A DNA stretch of 15,101 nucleotides from Phycisphaerae bacterium (GTDB lineage: Bacteria; Planctomycetota; Phycisphaerae; UBA1845; PWPN01), in assembly GCA_003557125.1 (NCBI GenBank), contig PWPN01000146.1:1-15101 (forward strand). The letters run 5' to 3'. This document shows positions 13,926-15,101 of this stretch, one piece after another. The translations under genes were made by a program, and so were the position numbers. Each line of letters opens with the position of its first letter. The stretch's first letter is position 1. The notes beneath the pieces are model-generated. The model did not search any database and had not been told where the DNA came from. It worked only from the letters and a program-made list of their open reading frames with translations.

Positions 13926-13945
13926 GCTAACAAGGGATGGTGATC

Positions 13946-14929
13946 ATGACTGCTGCACGAACAACAACACTCGGATTACGGTCGACTGCAGAGGTTGCGG
14001 GGCCGCGCGTCCTTTCGAGCCCTATGGGCGATTGGGCGGTACTGGACGCCGAAGACCGCGCCCTGTTGGCCAGGCTGCACGAAGAACCCCTCGAATACGT
14101 TTCGCATGAGCTGTTCGAGAAGCCCGACGCGGAGGCGTTGCTTTTCGGCCAGGTCGATGAGCTGAAACCTTCGAGCACCTGCTTCCAGGGCGATGGGCGA
14201 CTGCGCATTGGCTCCGACAAAAGCGATTCCCACCTGACGGCGGCACAGGAGATTCTGCTGTTCCAGCGCTACAACTTCGCCCGGATGAAGATCGCTTCGT
14301 TCATCCAGCAGCCCGGTACGGCGGATGCGATTTCCTTCGAGGGGGCGCGACACCTGCTGGCATGGGCACACCGTGTGGAAGCCATCCGTGCACAGATCGT
14401 CCAGGCGAACATGCCGCTCGTCCTGGCGATGGCCAAGCGTACCCGGCTCAGCGGCCTCGACCCGAACGAGATGATCAGCGAAGGGAACCTCGCACTTCTG
14501 CGCAGCGTCGACAAGTTCGACTGTTCGCGCGGATTCAAGTTCAGTACCTATGCCTGCCGGGCGATCCTGAAGAGCTTTTCGCGCGTGGCGATGCGTACCG
14601 CACGCTACCGTGGCCATTTTCCGACGGAGTTCGACCCTTCGCTGGAGAAGGGCGATTTTACGGACCGCCTGCGTGACGACCTGGAAGCGCGGTGCGTGGA
14701 CGAGATCCGCGAGATCATGACGGAAAACCGCGCCTCTTTGAGCGATGTCGAGCAGATGGTGATTCGCGAGCGGTTCGCGCTCGATGCACTCACCGCGCCC
14801 GCCAAGGGGCGGACCCTCGAGCAGGTCGGGTTGATGATCGGCGTGACCAAGGAACGGGTCCGCCAGATTCAGAACAAGGCCCTTGCCAAGCTCCGCGCGG
14901 TCCTCGAGGAAAGCTATCTCGATACGTGA
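13946..14929 (+). CDS. Divergent sigma-70 family RNA polymerase sigma factor
   Basis: The 327-residue product has a sigma70 layout. A region 1.2-like stretch (HLTAAQEILLFQRYNFARMK, about 96-115) is followed by region 2 (about 149-218: IVQANMPLVLAMAKR, EMISEGNLALLRSVDKFD, GFKFSTYACRAILKSFSRVA), a shortened region 3, and region 4 (about 258-323) whose helix-turn-helix reads TLEQVGLMIGVTKERVRQIQ (290-309). These bind core polymerase, the -10 and the -35 element. Region 2.3 lacks the Trp-Trp pair that RpoD uses for promoter opening (TYATWW in RpoD, TYACRA here), so it is not the housekeeping factor. The first 95 residues match nothing I recognise. The ATG at 13946 follows AAGGGA by eight bases; the in-frame ATG at 13937 overlaps that sequence. 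No anti-sigma gene is adjacent. It has its own promoter and terminator. Confidence 0.9.
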   Translation: MTAARTTTLGLRSTAEVAGPRVLSSPMGDWAVLDAEDRALLARLHEEPLEYVSHELFEKPDAEALLFGQVDELKPSSTCFQGDGRLRIGSDKSDSHLTAAQEILLFQRYNFARMKIASFIQQPGTADAISFEGARHLLAWAHRVEAIRAQIVQANMPLVLAMAKRTRLSGLDPNEMISEGNLALLRSVDKFDCSRGFKFSTYACRAILKSFSRVAMRTARYRGHFPTEFDPSLEKGDFTDRLRDDLEARCVDEIREIMTENRASLSDVEQMVIRERFALDALTAPAKGRTLEQVGLMIGVTKERVRQIQNKALAKLRAVLEESYLDT

Positions 14930-14953
14930 TGCACGATTCCGATGGTGCGCTAG

Positions 14954-14990
14954 CAGAAAAGCCCCCGACCGGCCGCCGGGGGCTTTTCTG
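14954..14990 (+). terminator. Intrinsic terminator after the sigma-factor gene
   Basis: A perfect 14-bp stem (CAGAAAAGCCCCCG / CGGGGGCTTTTCTG) with a 9-nt loop starts 25 bases after the stop codon. A GC-rich upper stem with a T-run on the descending arm and an A-run on the other makes it potentially active in both directions. Confidence 0.92.
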
Positions 14991-14991
14991 T

Positions 14992-15050
14992 GCGCTGTGC
15001 AGAGCACGGCGCGTTGTAGAGTATGGCGCTTTGCTGAGCATAGCGCATGG
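14992..15050. repeat. Degenerate 17-bp tandem repeat
   Basis: Three imperfect 17-bp units begin at 14992, 15009 and 15026, with a partial fourth at 15043. The shared pattern is roughly GCGCnnTGnnGAGnAnG. The array starts two bases after the terminator. No gene is visible from here to the window end. Confidence 0.55.
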
Positions 15051-15101
15051 TGGAAGCACATCAAAGGGCCGATTTTTCGAAGAGTTGTACTTTTTTCCGA
15101 C

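Larger units (their letters stand above)
13478..13945 (+). other. Long structured leader of the sigma-factor gene (or small RNA)
   Basis: About 470 bases lie between the predicted start site and the sigma-factor ATG. They contain several inverted repeats: CCGCCGT/ACGGCGG near 13513-13530, GGGGA/TCCCC near 13540-13556, and GGGCAC/GTGCCC at 13913-13925. A direct duplication sits at 13614-13646 and an A-rich tract near 13729-13740. A 64-codon frame opens at 13475, too close to the start site to be a likely gene, and has no family signature. I could not match a known riboswitch or RNA family by eye. Confidence 0.45.

Noticed and set aside
13478..13945. Known riboswitch, RNase P RNA, SRP RNA or tmRNA in the sigma-gene leader
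   Set aside because: None of the conserved cores I know for these RNAs could be matched by eye on either strand.

Overview
The window is dense, GC-rich bacterial chromosome with coding on both strands. No rRNA, tRNA, transposase or CRISPR array was seen. The gene content fits a Gram-negative-type envelope: an AsmA-like giant, a lipoprotein, a GT-C membrane glycosyltransferase and a PilZ protein. High GC, short palindromic repeats scattered between and even inside genes, and an unusual primary-type sigma factor suggest a planctomycete-like organism (Planctomycetota, perhaps Phycisphaerae). That assignment is inference from style, not from a marker gene.

Layout. (1) 1-130, minus: start of a lipoprotein that runs off the left edge. 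(2) 131-462: divergent intergenic region. (3) 463-1938, plus: acyl-CoA synthetase, followed by 2110-2562, plus: a double-ACT-domain protein. (4) 9402 down to 2638, minus: tilS (tRNA-Ile lysidine synthetase), then a GT39/ArnT-like glycosyltransferase whose TTG start overlaps the tilS stop, then after a 178-bp gap a 1217-residue AsmA-like protein. tilS carries a palindromic repeat inside its reading frame. (5) 9403-9802: non-coding, holding a 59-bp tandem repeat array and a second palindromic repeat. (6) 9803-11407, plus: a beta-class DNA methyltransferase fused to a C-terminal Mrr-like PD-(D/E)XK nuclease domain. (7) 11428-11566: further copies of the same repeat in both orientations, then 11586-12623, plus: a ThiF/MoeB-type E1-like adenylyltransferase. 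(8) 13160 down to 12774, minus: a single-domain PilZ protein, convergent with thiF. (9) 13443-14990, plus: a good sigma70-type promoter, a leader of about 470 nt, a divergent sigma-70 family factor and a strong intrinsic terminator. (10) 14992-15101: a degenerate 17-bp tandem repeat and short unassigned sequence.

The most notable locus is the methyltransferase-nuclease fusion. It looks like a one-gene restriction-modification or DNA-modification enzyme. The segment expected to recognise DNA has clearly lower GC at third codon positions than the rest of the gene, which suggests domain exchange. The gene is bracketed by exact copies of a 24-nt palindromic repeat. The sigma-factor unit is second: a long structured leader and a region 2.3 that lacks the tryptophan pair of RpoD. 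Other genes are recognisable housekeeping or envelope functions.
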